This document shows positions 15,454 to 23,845 of a stretch of 64,000 nt of DNA, piece by piece. Source of the stretch: Streptomyces flavofungini (GTDB lineage Bacteria; Actinomycetota; Actinomycetes; Streptomycetales; Streptomycetaceae); contig NZ_BMVR01000005.1 of assembly GCF_014650815.1 (NCBI RefSeq), positions 124,001 through 188,000 of the forward strand, read 5' to 3'. A model generated the notes under the pieces. It worked only from the letters and a program-made list of their open reading frames with translations. It was not told the origin of the DNA and did not search any database. Position 1 is the stretch's first letter. Every line of letters begins with the position of its first letter. A program made the position numbers and the translations under genes.

Positions 15454-16437
15454 TCAGGCCACCCGTCGCTCCGCGTACTCCGCGACCTCCACCATCGGTG
15501 GCCGCTCCTCGGTGTCCACCGCGTACGTCCGCGGCTCGAAGCCGTGCTCGCCGCGGACGAACTGGGTGAGTTCGGGGCGTACGAGATGGGCGCGGGCGAG
15601 CCGCAGCTGCGCGGTGCGGTAGATCGCCGCGGCCATCCGTCCGAGCGCCTGCCCGTCCTGGTGCCGGTGCCTGCGCACCCCGACGTCGACCTGCGCGAGC
15701 GCGTCCAGGCCCACGGTGTGCAGCGCGTCGACGAGCAGGCCGAGCTCCACGCCGTACCCGACGGGGAAGGGGAGGCGTTCGAGGAGCGACCTGCGGGCCG
15801 CGTACTCGCCGCCGAGCGGCTGCACGAACCCGGCGAGCTGCGGCCAGTGCATGTTCAGCAGCGGCCGCGCCATCAGCTCGGTGACCCGGCCGCCCTGCCC
15901 GGCCGTCGCGCCGGACGCCGGTCCGTCGGCCGCGGGGCCGTCGGACACCGTCATCGGGCGGTCGTACATAGCCTTCACGAACTGCACGTCCGGCTCCGTG
16001 AGCAGCGGTCCCACGATGCCGGAGACGAAGTCGGCCGAGAACTCCTTCAGGTCCGCGTCGACGAACGCCACGATGTCACCGTGCGTGACCAGCAGGGAAC
16101 GCCACAGGACCTCGCCCTTGCCCGGTACGGCGGGCAGGCGCGGCAGGATCCCGTCCCGGTGCACGACCCGCGCCCCGGCGGCCGCGGCGACCTCGGCCGT
16201 GCGGTCCGCGGAGCCGGAGTCGATCACCACGAGTTCGTCGACGAGCGGCACCCGCTCCATCAGCTCCCGGCGGATCTCGGCGACGATCCCGCCGACCGTC
16301 TGCTCCTCGTCGAGGGCGGGCAGCACCACGCTCACCGAGGTGCCGAGGTCACGCTTGGCGGCTGTCAGGGTGCCCAGGGTGCGGTCGGCGACCGACCAGG
16401 AACGCCTGCTCAGCCAGCGCTCGACCTCTTCCAGCAC
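15454..16437 (-). CDS. gpgS: Glucosyl-3-phosphoglycerate synthase
   Basis: A 327-residue GT-A glycosyltransferase that transfers glucose from a nucleotide sugar to 3-phosphoglycerate, the first step towards glucosylglycerate and methylglucose lipopolysaccharide. It has VSVVLPALDEEQTVGGIV (about 34-51), LVVIDSGSADRTAEVAAAAG, VPGKGEVLWRSL, the metal-binding VDADLKEF and PLGGEYAARRSLLERLPFPV. It contains VGYGVELGLLVDAL and the RHRHQDGQALGRM block, both typical of GpgS. It lies upstream of otsA, so compatible-solute genes cluster here. GTG or ATG at 16437 is preceded by GGGAGGA. Confidence 0.9.
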   Translation of the reverse strand: MLEEVERWLSRRSWSVADRTLGTLTAAKRDLGTSVSVVLPALDEEQTVGGIVAEIRRELMERVPLVDELVVIDSGSADRTAEVAAAAGARVVHRDGILPRLPAVPGKGEVLWRSLLVTHGDIVAFVDADLKEFSADFVSGIVGPLLTEPDVQFVKAMYDRPMTVSDGPAADGPASGATAGQGGRVTELMARPLLNMHWPQLAGFVQPLGGEYAARRSLLERLPFPVGYGVELGLLVDALHTVGLDALAQVDVGVRRHRHQDGQALGRMAAAIYRTAQLRLARAHLVRPELTQFVRGEHGFEPRTYAVDTEERPPMVEVAEYAERRVA

Positions 16438-16568
16438 GCGCGTCCTCCCGGTTGTGATCCATCTCGCGCATCGGACGACTATCTCAAGGGTCCAAGGCTT
16501 CGGTTACAGTCTTGAACAACGCCGGTGACCATCGCATGTCGGGGTCCCGGGCGTCACAATCGAATACC

Positions 16569-16746
16569 GCTCATCCAGAGGGGCAGAGGGATACGGCCCG
16601 TTGAAGCCCCGGCAACCCTCCAGCCGGTCTCGTACGCGAACCACGTGGACGTGCATGACGTCCATGGTGCTCGGCGTCGCGGGGCTCCCGGCTCGGGAAG
16701 GTGCCAATTCCGTCTCGTGGCGAGATGCGCCGCGAGGAAGATGAGG
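16569..16746 (+). ncRNA. SAM riboswitch (SAM-I/SAM-IV superfamily) in the thrC leader
   Basis: The conserved core reads AGAGGGATACGGCCCGTTGA, then AGCCCCGGCAACCCTC (16576-16620). The joining segment GGTGCCAATTCC lies near 16700-16711. The closing helix P1 can pair CTCATC (16570-16575) with GATGAG (16740-16745). This is the S-adenosylmethionine aptamer architecture. The thrC Shine-Dalgarno AGGAGAAAGG at 16744-16753 begins inside the 3-prime strand of P1, so SAM binding could hide it and block translation. I cannot separate SAM-I from SAM-IV by eye. Confidence 0.88.
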
Positions 16747-16764
16747 AGAAAGGGCCTCGCCTCC

Positions 16765-18072
16765 ATGGCTGTGCAGACTGTCGCCACCACCACGCCTTCC
16801 GCGGACACCGTCGATCTCGGACCCGCGTCCGGGCTCTCCTGCCGCGAGTGCGGAACCCGCTTCGACCTCGGCCCCATCTTCGCCTGCGCCGAGTGTTTCG
16901 GTCCCCTCGAAGTGGCCTACGACCTGCCCCTCGGCGACCCGGAGAGCCTGCGCAAGCAGATCGAGTCCGGCCCCGCCAACATCTGGCGGTACGCCCCGCT
17001 GCTGCCCGTCCCCGCCGACGTGGCCGACAAGCCGAACCTCAACCCCGGCTGGACCAAGCTCGTCAAGGCCGACAACCTGGCCCGTGAACTGGGCGTCGAG
17101 CAGGGCAAGTTGTTCGTCAAGGACGACTCTGGCAACCCCACGCACTCCTTCAAGGACCGCGTCGTCGCGCAGGCCCTCGAAGCCGCGCGCGCCTTCGGCT
17201 TCACCACGCTGTCCTGCTCCTCCACGGGCAACCTCGCCGGTGCCGTCGGCGCCGCCGCCGCCCGCGCGGGCTTCCGCTCCTGCGTGTTCATCCCGCACGA
17301 CCTGGAGCAGGGCAAGGTCGTCATGGCCGCGGTGTACGGCGGCGAGCTCGTCGGCATCGAGGGCAACTACGACGACGTGAACCGCTTCTGCTCCGAGCTG
17401 ATCGGCGATCCGCTGGGCGAGGGCTGGGGCTTCGTCAACGTCAACCTGCGGCCGTACTACGGCGAGGGCTCCAAGACCCTCGCGTACGAGATCTGCGAGC
17501 AGCTCGGCTGGCGGCTGCCCGACCAGCTCGTCATCCCCATCGCCTCCGGCTCCCAGCTCACGAAGATCGACAAGGGTCTGAAGGAGCTGATCGCCCTCGG
17601 CCTGGTCGAGGACAGGCCCTACAAGATCTTCGGGGCGCAGGCGGCGGGGTGCTCGCCGGTGTCCACCGCGTTCAAGGCGGGCCACGACGTCGTCCGGCCG
17701 CAGAAGCCGGACACCATCGCCAAGTCCCTCGCCATCGGCAACCCGGCCGACGGGCCGTACGTCCTCGACATCGCGCGCCGCACGGGTGGTGCGGTGGAGG
17801 ACGTCGACGACGAGCAGGTCGTCGACGCGATCGAGCTGCTCGCCCGGAGTGAGGGGATCTTCGCCGAGACCGCCGGGGGTGTGACGGTCGGTGTCACCAA
17901 GAAGCTGGTGGACGCCGGGCTCATCGACCCGACCCTCACCACGGTGGTGCTGAACACCGGCGACGGCCTGAAGACTCTCGACGCGGTCGCCGAGAGGTCC
18001 CAGGCGACCGCCACGATCAAGCCCAGCCTTGATGCGTTCCGCTCCGCGGGGCTCGCCGGTCAGGCGCCGTAG
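16765..18072 (+). CDS. thrC: Threonine synthase
   Basis: A 435-residue PLP enzyme that turns O-phosphohomoserine into threonine. The N-terminus carries two CxxC pairs (SCRECGTRFDLGPIFACAEC), as in many actinobacterial threonine synthases. The PLP lysine is in NPTHSFKDRV (about 124-133), the phosphate loop in LSCSSTGNLAGAVGAAAA, and the C-terminal glycine motif in LNTGDGLKT. ATG at 16765 is chosen because AGGAGAAAGG precedes it by 11 nt, rejecting the in-frame ATG at 16741 that lies inside the riboswitch. Control by a SAM sensor links threonine output to the methionine branch that shares O-phosphohomoserine. Confidence 0.95.
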   Translation: MAVQTVATTTPSADTVDLGPASGLSCRECGTRFDLGPIFACAECFGPLEVAYDLPLGDPESLRKQIESGPANIWRYAPLLPVPADVADKPNLNPGWTKLVKADNLARELGVEQGKLFVKDDSGNPTHSFKDRVVAQALEAARAFGFTTLSCSSTGNLAGAVGAAAARAGFRSCVFIPHDLEQGKVVMAAVYGGELVGIEGNYDDVNRFCSELIGDPLGEGWGFVNVNLRPYYGEGSKTLAYEICEQLGWRLPDQLVIPIASGSQLTKIDKGLKELIALGLVEDRPYKIFGAQAAGCSPVSTAFKAGHDVVRPQKPDTIAKSLAIGNPADGPYVLDIARRTGGAVEDVDDEQVVDAIELLARSEGIFAETAGGVTVGVTKKLVDAGLIDPTLTTVVLNTGDGLKTLDAVAERSQATATIKPSLDAFRSAGLAGQAP

Positions 18073-18101
18073 GGCCTGGCACACCGTGCTCGCTGCGGGA
18101 G

Positions 18102-18148
18102 CGCGGTGGCTGATCGCGCAGTTCCCCGCGCCCCTTTCAGGGGCGCCC
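18102..18148. repeat. Dispersed Streptomyces intergenic repeat (GCGCAGTTCCCCGCGCCCC type)
   Basis: It contains CGCGCAGTTCCCCGCGCCCC and a hairpin GCGCCCCT-TTC-AGGGGCGC (18128-18146). I know this sequence as a frequent intergenic repeat in Streptomyces genomes. It sits in the 104-bp gap between thrC and the carrier gene and may weaken read-through. Confidence 0.7.
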
Positions 18149-18176
18149 CTCATCCCCGTACCCCTGAGGTGAACCC

Positions 18177-18455
18177 ATGAGTGTCAACGTCCGCATTCCC
18201 ACCATTCTTCGCACCTACACCGGTGGTCAGGCCGAGGTCGCCGCCGAGGGGGCGACGCTCGGTGAGGTCATCGCCGACCTGGAGAAGAACCACACCGGCA
18301 TCGCCGCCCGGGTCCTGGACGACCAGGGCAAGCTGCGGCGGTTCGTGAACGTGTACGTGAACGACGACGACGTGCGGTTCGAGCAGGGCCTGGAGACGGC
18401 GACGCCGGACGGCGCCGGTGTCTCGATCATTCCGGCCGTCGCCGGCGGCTGCTGA
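18177..18455 (+). CDS. MoaD/ThiS-family sulfur-carrier-like protein ending in Gly-Gly-Cys
   Basis: A 92-residue beta-grasp protein starting MSVNVRIPTILRTYTGGQAE. It has TLGEVIADLEKNHTGIAARV and RRFVNVYVNDDDVRFEQGL, and ends VSIIPAVAGGC. Sulfur carriers are adenylated and thiocarboxylated on a terminal GG. Here one Cys follows, so either a protease must trim it or the tail works differently. The gene is 104 bp behind thrC in the same direction and is probably co-transcribed. CysO-type carriers serve cysteine synthesis, so a link to amino-acid sulfur chemistry is reasonable but unproven. A strong terminator follows. Confidence 0.85.
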   Translation: MSVNVRIPTILRTYTGGQAEVAAEGATLGEVIADLEKNHTGIAARVLDDQGKLRRFVNVYVNDDDVRFEQGLETATPDGAGVSIIPAVAGGC

Positions 18456-18490
18456 TCGCCCACTCCCGCGTGACGTACACAGCGTTACGA

Positions 18491-18529
18491 GAATTGCCCC
18501 CTCCGCGAGAGAAGCGGAGGGGGCAATTC
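18491..18529 (+). terminator. Strong bidirectional-type hairpin terminator
   Basis: Perfect 16-bp inverted repeat GAATTGCCCCCTCCGC / GCGGAGGGGGCAATTC at 18491-18506 and 18514-18529 with a 7-nt loop. It is followed by TGTATGGTT. It closes the thrC-carrier unit 36 bp after the stop. Confidence 0.88.
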
Positions 18530-18892
18530 TGTATGGTTGAGCGCGGTACAGTTGGGAATGGAACGACGTTCTCAGCGCCAGCAGTGCCGCGCGCATATTC
18601 GAAGTCGGCCGCGGAGCCGACAAGAAGTAGCCAAAGTGTGCTGCCTATTTGAGCCCCATGTGGCATTTGTCGGGCCCGACTTGCCCTGACTCCCGTGGAA
18701 TTCTCCGGATATCTCCGATCGGGCGTGCCCAGAATTCTCGTCCGATTGACCTGTTGCAGAGGGCAGTTGGACAGATACATTCAGCCGCGGTCGACGCGTT
18801 CCGGCGCACACCCCCAACCCGTGGGGGGTGAGGTCTGACCCAGGTCCGCGAAGTGCGGGTCTGCGCAAGGGCCAGTAATAGGGGAGTTAGGC
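18530..18892 (+). other. 363-bp non-coding region: leader and promoter of the cold-shock gene
   Basis: No gene was found. The stretch is less GC-rich than its surroundings. A hairpin CACCCCC / GGGGGTG (18809-18815, 18824-18830) lies 62-84 nt before the cold-shock ATG and could be part of a structured 5-prime leader, as cold-shock mRNAs often have. TTGACC at 18746 is -35-like, but no well-spaced -10 was seen. Confidence 0.45.
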
Positions 18893-19096
18893 ATGGCTCA
18901 GGGCACCGTCAAGTGGTTCAACGCGGAGAAGGGATATGGCTTCATCGCGGTCGACGGTGGTGCGGATGTATTCGTCCACTACAGCGCGATCCAGATGGAC
19001 GGCTACCGCACCCTGGAAGAAGGTCAGCGAGTCGAGTTCGAGATCTCGCAGGGCCAGAAGGGTCCGCAGGCGGACATGGTCAAGCTCGCCGTCTGA
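18893..19096 (+). CDS. Cold-shock domain protein (CspA family)
   Basis: A 67-residue single cold-shock domain starting [23 protein letters not shown]1 is KGYGFI (13-18) and RNP2 is VFVHY (28-32), both intact. These small OB-fold proteins bind single-stranded RNA and melt structures during cold or normal growth. Length is exactly typical. GGGGAG precedes the ATG. A strong terminator follows, so it is monocistronic. From memory it corresponds to scoF4 next to groEL2 in S. coelicolor. Confidence 0.95.
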   Translation: MAQGTVKWFNAEKGYGFIAVDGGADVFVHYSAIQMDGYRTLEEGQRVEFEISQGQKGPQADMVKLAV

Positions 19097-19131
19097 GCGG
19101 CTTGACGCGATCGGCCACCGACGCGACGCAG

Positions 19132-19173
19132 ACGAAGGGCCCGCACCCCGGGAACGGGGCGCGGGCCCTTCGT
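19132..19173 (+). terminator. Hairpin terminator after the cold-shock gene
   Basis: ACGAAGGGCCCGC (19132-19144) pairs with GCGGGCCCTTCGT (19161-19173). An inner ACCCCG / CGGGG extends the stem. Confidence 0.85.
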
Positions 19174-19255
19174 CGTTACAAGATCGGGCGTTCCGTCGGG
19201 ACGCGGGCCCTGCGTGCGGGACGCGGGGGCGACCTCGCGCCCGCCCATCGCTGCT

Positions 19256-19395
19256 CATCGACGCTTCTTCGAAGCGACCTTGCGCCCGCCCGTCGCCCGA
19301 CCACCACCCCACATCGACGCTTCTTCGAAGCGACCTTGCGCCCGCCCGTCGCCCGACCACCACCCCACATCGACGCTTCTTCGAAGCGACCTTGC
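19256..19395. repeat. 56-bp tandem repeat, two and a half copies
   Basis: CATCGACGCTTCTTCGAAGC starts at 19256, 19312 and 19368, and each full unit continues through GACCTTGCGCCCGCCCGTCG. Every unit holds a small hairpin CGCTTC-TTC-GAAGCG. The third copy breaks off at CTTGC, which is also the first arm of CIRCE 1, so the array ends exactly at the groEL2 operator. Confidence 0.93.
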
Positions 19396-19453
19396 ACTCT
19401 CGGGGGTCGAGTGCTAATCATTGGCGTTAGCACTCTACGAGTGAGAGTGACAG
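19391..19453. promoter_or_regulatory. Two tandem CIRCE elements (HrcA operator) before groEL2
   Basis: CIRCE 1 is CTTGCACTC-N9-GAGTGCTAA (19391-19417). CIRCE 2 is TTAGCACTC-N9-GAGTGACAG (19427-19453). The consensus is TTAGCACTC-N9-GAGTGCTAA. The gap between the two elements is also exactly 9 nt, so four half-sites follow each other in phase, and the two middle ones are perfect. HrcA binds CIRCE and represses groE genes until heat shock. Confidence 0.85.
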
Positions 19454-19473
19454 AACTTGGATCGGGTCGGTGA

Positions 19474-21204
<1,731 letters not shown>

Positions 21205-21254
21205 TCCTCGCGGATCGGACGTTCCCGTACGTAGCTGATACGTACCGCTCTTAC

Positions 21255-21294
21255 GAAGGGGCGGCACTCTCCTCGCGGAGGGTGCCGCCCCTTC
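21255..21294 (+). terminator. Hairpin terminator after groEL2
   Basis: GAAGGGGCGGCACTCTCC (21255-21272) pairs with GGAGGGTGCCGCCCCTTC (21277-21294) across a TCGC loop, with one G-T wobble. Confidence 0.88.
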
Positions 21295-21390
21295 GGCGTG
21301 CGCGGACCGGAATGCCGCGACCGGTGCGGAAGTTGAGCGGAACGGCACCCGCGTCCTCCGTCCACCGCCGCCAGCCAAGGAGCCCCGCAC

Positions 21391-22554
21391 ATGGCCCCCG
21401 CCACCCCCGCCTCCGCCCCCTCCGCGTCTTCTGCGTCCCCTGCGTCCGCCGCGCGCGCCGCCCGGATTCTGGCCCGGCCCTTCACGCTGGGCGGCCTCAC
21501 CGTGCCGAACCGGATCGTGATGGCGCCCATGACCCGGCGGTTCTCCCCCGACGGCGTCCCGGGCCCGGACGTGGCCGCGTACTACGCCCGGCGGGCCGCC
21601 GCGCAGGTCGGCCTGATCGTCACCGAAGGCACCTACGTGGGCCACGAGTCGGCCGGTCAGAGCGACCGGATCCCGCGGTTCCACGGCGTGGAGCAGCTCG
21701 CGGGCTGGGCCGAGGTCGCCGCGGCCGTGCACGCGGCGGGCGGGAAGATCATGCCGCAGCTCTGGCACATCGGCATGGTGCGCAGCGCGGGCCAGCCTCC
21801 GTACGCGGACGCCCCGCCGGTCGGCCCGTCCGGGCTGCGCATCGACGGCACCGAGGGCACCGGCAAGGCCATGACGCGGGCCGACCTCGACGCCGTCATA
21901 GCGGCGTTCGCCCAGGCCGCGGCGGCCGCCGAGCGCATCGGCTTCGACGGCGTCGAGCTGCACGGCGCACACGGCTATCTGCTCGACCAGTTCCTCTGGG
22001 CGCGCACCAACCGCCGCACGGACGCCTACGGCGGCGACCTGGTGGCCCGGACCCGGTTCTCGGCGGAGATCGTGGCCGCGGTCCGCGAGGTGGTCGCGTC
22101 GGACTTCCCGGTCGTCTTCCGCTACTCGCAGTGGAAGCAGGAGGCGTACGACGCGCGGCTCGCCGGCACCCCGGCCGAGCTGGACGCGCTCCTGACGCCG
22201 CTCGTCGAGGCCGGTGTGGACGCCTTCCACGCCTCCACCCGCCGCTACTGGCTGCCCGAGTTCGACGACTCCGACCTGAACCTGGCGGGGTGGACGAAGA
22301 AGCTCACCGGCAAGCCGGTCATCACCGTCGGCTCGGTCGGCCTCGACGGCGACTTCATCCGCGCCTTCCAGGGCGAGGGCGCCCCGGTGCGGGGCCTGGA
22401 CAACCTCCTGGACCGCCTGGAGCGCGAAGAGTTCGACCTCGTCGCGGTCGGCAGGGCCCTCCTCGCGGACCCGCGGTGGGCGGCGAAGGTGCTCGGCGGC
22501 GCCTTCGACGAGCTGACGGCGTACGACCCGGCGACGCTGGCGGCGCTCAGCTGA
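21391..22554 (+). CDS. Old yellow enzyme-type NADH:flavin oxidoreductase
   Basis: A 387-residue FMN TIM-barrel. After an Ala/Ser-rich start it reads FTLGGLTVPNRIVMAPMTR (about 32-50), LIVTEGTYVGH, KIMPQLWHIGMV, FDGVELHGAHGYLLDQF with the paired active-site His residues, TNRRTDAYGG and VITVGSVG. These enzymes reduce activated C=C bonds of enones or detoxify electrophiles and nitro compounds with NAD(P)H. The substrate is unknown. AAGGAG lies 10 nt before the ATG. It follows the groEL2 terminator and is alone in its unit. Confidence 0.9.
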   Translation: MAPATPASAPSASSASPASAARAARILARPFTLGGLTVPNRIVMAPMTRRFSPDGVPGPDVAAYYARRAAAQVGLIVTEGTYVGHESAGQSDRIPRFHGVEQLAGWAEVAAAVHAAGGKIMPQLWHIGMVRSAGQPPYADAPPVGPSGLRIDGTEGTGKAMTRADLDAVIAAFAQAAAAAERIGFDGVELHGAHGYLLDQFLWARTNRRTDAYGGDLVARTRFSAEIVAAVREVVASDFPVVFRYSQWKQEAYDARLAGTPAELDALLTPLVEAGVDAFHASTRRYWLPEFDDSDLNLAGWTKKLTGKPVITVGSVGLDGDFIRAFQGEGAPVRGLDNLLDRLEREEFDLVAVGRALLADPRWAAKVLGGAFDELTAYDPATLAALS

Positions 22555-22640
22555 CGCACCGGACGCGGCACCGGGACGCACCGGACGCGGCACCGGGACG
22601 CACCGGACGCGGCACCGGGACGCCGCGGACGGCACCGGGA
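22553..22640. repeat. 22-bp tandem repeat, three exact and one degenerate copies
   Basis: GACGCACCGGACGCGGCACC(GG) starts at 22553, 22575 and 22597, then a shortened copy follows. The first copy begins inside the stop codon of the oxidoreductase gene, so the array forms its 3-prime flank. Confidence 0.9.
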
Positions 22641-22670
22641 CGTCGCGCTCGAAAAAGATCCGCCTCCCGG

Positions 22671-22700
22671 TGTCAACCGAACGCACCCCCGCTGGTCTAG
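22671..22700 (+). promoter_or_regulatory. ECF-type promoter candidate before the sigma gene
   Basis: TGTCAACC (-35-like, with CAAC at 22674-22677) and GGTCTA (-10-like, ending at 22699) are separated by about 16-17 nt, about 20 nt before the ATG. The AAC and GTC cores are typical of ECF sigma promoters, so the gene may activate itself. Confidence 0.45.
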
Positions 22701-22718
22701 AGAGGATGTACCGACCAG

Positions 22719-23231
22719 ATGGGGAGCACGTCATTGACCGCTGAGGAGTTCGAGGAGTTCTACGCCCACGCGGTCCGGCGGCTCACCGGTCAGCTCTATG
22801 TGATGCTCGGCGATCTGCAGGAGGCGCAGGACGTCGTGCAGGAGGCCTTCGTGAAGGCCTGGAGCAGGCGGGGGCGGCTGGTCAAGGAGGCCTCGCCCGA
22901 GGCCTGGATCCGGACCGTGGCCTGGCGGCTCGCCGTGCGCCGGTGGCACGGGCGGCGGCGGTCCGAGCTGGCCTGGCAGCGGCATGGGGGCGCGCCGCCC
23001 GAGGGCGCCCCCGACCCCGGTTCCGTGGTCCTCGTCGAGGCGCTGAAGGGGCTGTCCCCGCAGCAGCGCCGGACGGTGGCCCTGCACTACATCTGCGATC
23101 TGTCGGTGGAGCAGATCGCCGTCGAGACGGGACTGTCCACCGGCACGGTCAAGACGCATCTGTCCCGGGGGCGGGCCGCACTGGCCGACCGCTTGCAGGA
23201 CCCTCGTACCCAGGAGGCGCACGGTGACTGA
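22719..23231 (+). CDS. ECF-like RNA polymerase sigma factor (SigE-family group)
   Basis: A 170-residue sigma factor with region 2 (about 20-75: YVMLGDLQEAQDVVQEAFVK, AWIRTVAWRLAVRRW) and region 4 (about 108-152: LSPQQRRTVALHYICDLSVE, QIAVETGLSTGTVKTHLSRG). Regions 1 and 3 are absent, as in group-4 sigmas. It directs RNA polymerase to a small regulon after an outside signal. The downstream gene overlaps its end by 8 nt (GTG within the last codons) and encodes a single-pass membrane protein that could hold or sense it. Confidence 0.92.
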   Translation: MGSTSLTAEEFEEFYAHAVRRLTGQLYVMLGDLQEAQDVVQEAFVKAWSRRGRLVKEASPEAWIRTVAWRLAVRRWHGRRRSELAWQRHGGAPPEGAPDPGSVVLVEALKGLSPQQRRTVALHYICDLSVEQIAVETGLSTGTVKTHLSRGRAALADRLQDPRTQEAHGD

Positions 23232-23748
23232 GCACCACCACGACGATCCGCTGGCGGACGCGCTCAGGGAGCTGGCCGCGGCGGGGGAGCGCGGCAGCGC
23301 CCCCGCGCCCGCGCCCCTGGTGACCGCCCGCGGCGAGCGCGTGCGGCGGCGCAGGTTCGCCGTGCTCGCGGCCAGCGCCGTGCTGCTGTGCGGCGGGATG
23401 GGCGGCGCGGTCGCCGCCGGGATCGGCGGGTCCGAGGAGCAGGTGTCCCCGGCCGACACCCGCGACCCGGCGCCCGCCCCCTCGTCCGGCGACCCGGCCC
23501 CCGACCCGACCGACTCCATCGCCCCCTCTTCGTCCCCCAGCACGACCGAACCGCCCGAGTCCAGCGGGCCCCCCGGCTCGTCCGACTTCCCGACCGCCCC
23601 CGACTCGTCGGGAGCCACCAGCGGTTCGGGCGACCCGGACCCGACCACCGCGCCCCCGACGACCGGTACCCAGGGCGCGACCTCGCCCCCGTACCGAGGC
23701 GCCGTCACGAGTTCGCCGCCCCCGACGTCGACGGACGGCCCCGACTAG
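23224..23748 (+). CDS. Single-pass membrane protein coupled to the sigma factor (possible anti-sigma)
   Basis: A 174-residue protein. A short cytoplasmic part (1-42, MTEHHHDDPLADALRELAAA) is followed by Arg-rich residues, one membrane helix (RRFAVLAASAVLLCGGMGGA, about 39-62) and a long Ser/Pro/Thr/Asp outer region without fold (about 65-174). The 8-nt overlap with the sigma gene and the topology suggest an anti-sigma factor or accessory protein. The zinc anti-sigma motif HxxxCxxC is missing, so it is not a ZAS protein. The function is inferred from context only. Confidence 0.75.
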   Translation: MTEHHHDDPLADALRELAAAGERGSAPAPAPLVTARGERVRRRRFAVLAASAVLLCGGMGGAVAAGIGGSEEQVSPADTRDPAPAPSSGDPAPDPTDSIAPSSSPSTTEPPESSGPPGSSDFPTAPDSSGATSGSGDPDPTTAPPTTGTQGATSPPYRGAVTSSPPPTSTDGPD

Positions 23749-23845
23749 ATTCCCCGCCCCTGAGCGGCCCCTCCCCGCAGCACTCCTGACCGGCGGCGCA
23801 CCCCGCGCCGCCGGGCGATCCCGCACGCCCGAACGGAGACCACGC

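Noticed and set aside
19256..19395. A CRISPR array
   Set aside because: The 56-bp units are directly adjacent with no unique spacers and there are no cas genes, so it is a plain tandem repeat.
22691..22700. CTGGTCTAGAG as a DasR site before the sigma gene
   Set aside because: Only the left half of the palindrome matches (about 10 of 16). It fits better as the -10 part of an ECF promoter.
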